Source of the DNA: Cavia porcellus
Lineage: Eukaryota > Chordata > Mammalia > Rodentia > Caviidae
DNA: 64,000 bases
Assembly: GCF_034190915.1 (NCBI RefSeq)
Contig: NW_026947705.1
Coordinates: forward strand, 124,001-188,000
Direction: 5' to 3'
The notes under the pieces are model-generated. The model saw only the letters and a program-made list of their open reading frames with translations, did no database searches and had not been told where the DNA came from. Positions 63,595 through 64,000 of the stretch are shown piece after piece (the first letter of the stretch is position 1; the number at the start of each line of letters is the position of its first letter). A program made the position numbers and the translations under genes.

Positions 63595-64000
63595 GGTGCG
63601 CATTGTATGGGAGTGTGTTACATTACATTCACTAGTAGGAGTGAGAAAAACATCACGGGGTGGTGCGCATTTCATGGGTGTGTCTTACATTACATTCACT
63701 AGAAGGGTGAGAAAAACATCACGGGGTGGTGCGCATTGTATGGGTGTGTGTTACATTACATTCACTAGTAGGAGTGAGAAAAACATCACGGGGTGGTGCG
63801 CATTTTATGGGTGTGTGTTACATTACATTCACTAGTAGGAGTGAGAAAAACATCACGGGGTGGTGCGCATTTTGTGGGTGTGTGTTACATTACCTTCACT
63901 AGTAGGAGTGAGAAAAACATCACGGGGTGGTGCGCATTGTATGGGTGTGTGTTACATTACGTTCACTAGTAGGAGTGAGAAAAACATCACGGGGTGGTGC
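63595..64000 (+). repeat. 34-monomer HOR, copy 5, cut by the window edge
   Basis: The first six monomers match the unit start: TATGGGAGTG, the 66-bp monomer at 63662, consensus, TTTTATGGG, TTTTGTGGG and ACGTTC. The array clearly continues past the window. Confidence 0.86.

Larger units (their letters stand above)
1..64000 (+). repeat. Satellite DNA array, 67-bp monomer, head-to-tail over the whole window
   Basis: The GGTGCGC box recurs every 67 bp from base 1 to the end. The common monomer has GGTGCGCATT at 1-10, TGTATGGGTGT at 10-20, ACTAGT at 37-42, GAGAAAAAC at 49-57 and ACGGGGT at 61-67. Dividing 64000 by 67 gives about 955 monomers. No monomer is inverted and no foreign sequence of more than about 150 bp interrupts the array. 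Length variants are rare: 65-66 bp (single-base losses), 68 bp (one extra G in the G run) and a 72+70-bp divergent pair. Most monomers differ from the consensus by only zero to four bases, so homogenisation is recent or continuing. Large multi-level satellite arrays are typical of eukaryotic heterochromatin; chromosome position and species cannot be read from this sequence. Both ends of the array lie outside the window. Confidence 0.97.

Noticed and set aside
3885..63835. About forty open reading frames of 60-147 codons on the + strand
   Set aside because: They are the satellite monomer read in rotating frames. They start at GTG codons, repeat with the HORs, have no family resemblance and end at the same CTAGTAG in the third phase.
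1..64000. CRISPR array (regular repeats at 67-bp spacing)
   Set aside because: The whole 67-bp unit is conserved. There are no unique spacers, no cas genes, and the copy number and HOR structure do not fit.
1..64000. Telomeric repeat array
   Set aside because: There are no TTAGGG- or TTTAGGG-type runs. GGGTGTGTG and AGGAGTGAG occur once per 67 bp and do not form a short telomere repeat.
1..64000. CENP-B box
   Set aside because: I searched both strands of the consensus and the divergent dimer for the TTCG...A..CGGG core by eye and found no match.
1..64000. Hammerhead ribozyme in the satellite transcript
   Set aside because: GAAA is present on the + strand, but the CTGATGA core is absent. 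The nearest - strand string is GTGATGT, which lacks needed bases.

Overview
The whole 64 kb is one uninterrupted tandem satellite DNA array. A monomer of about 67 bp repeats head-to-tail from the first base to the last, roughly 955 times by simple division, always in the same orientation. I found no protein-coding gene, RNA gene, transposon or CRISPR array. Both edges cut through the array, so it continues beyond the window. A gene-free array of this size, with nested higher-order repeats (HORs), suggests eukaryotic heterochromatin (centromeric, pericentromeric, subtelomeric or sex-chromosome) from a long-read assembly. I do not recognise the satellite and cannot name the organism.

Key monomer landmarks, numbered from the GGTGCGC box, are: GGTGCGCATT at 1-10, TGTATGGGTGT at 10-20, ACTAGT at 37-42, an A5 tract at 52-56 and ACGGGGT at 61-67. 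The consensus has 21 G, 19 T, 18 A and 9 C, about 45% GC with strong G-over-C skew on the + strand. Diagnostic substitutions define subfamilies: AGATTC (C32G), AGATTCACGTG (C32G plus TA39-40 to GT), ACACTAC, GTGACA, ACGTTC and a 66-bp form. Their order makes the HOR structure readable.

Layout. (1) 1-13129: three copies of an HOR whose full form is 70 monomers (4689 bp); copy 1 lacks seven monomers, copy 2 lacks six, and copy 3 lacks only its last monomer. (2) 13130-25453: condensed and shuffled derivatives of that HOR, with smaller 14-, 20- and 26-monomer duplications. (3) 25454 to about 29339: a 22-monomer unit, a 12-monomer deletion derivative and an enlarged copy. (4) About 29340-37107: a mosaic carrying the 66-bp monomer. 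(5) 37108 to about 49970: HORs carrying a 142-bp pair of highly divergent monomers, present four times in apparently identical form. (6) About 49970-55827: a mosaic collinear with part of (4) at an offset of about 19.6 kb, including a 2 x 18-monomer block. (7) 55828-64000: a 34-monomer, 2277-bp HOR in five copies, one with 19 monomers deleted and the last cut by the window edge.

Nothing here works together as genes. The content of interest is the multi-level repeat architecture, the divergent dimer, and short motifs repeated hundreds of times: an 11-bp match to the budding-yeast Rap1 core site, and CACGTG in one subfamily. All alignments were made by eye; percent identities were not computed.
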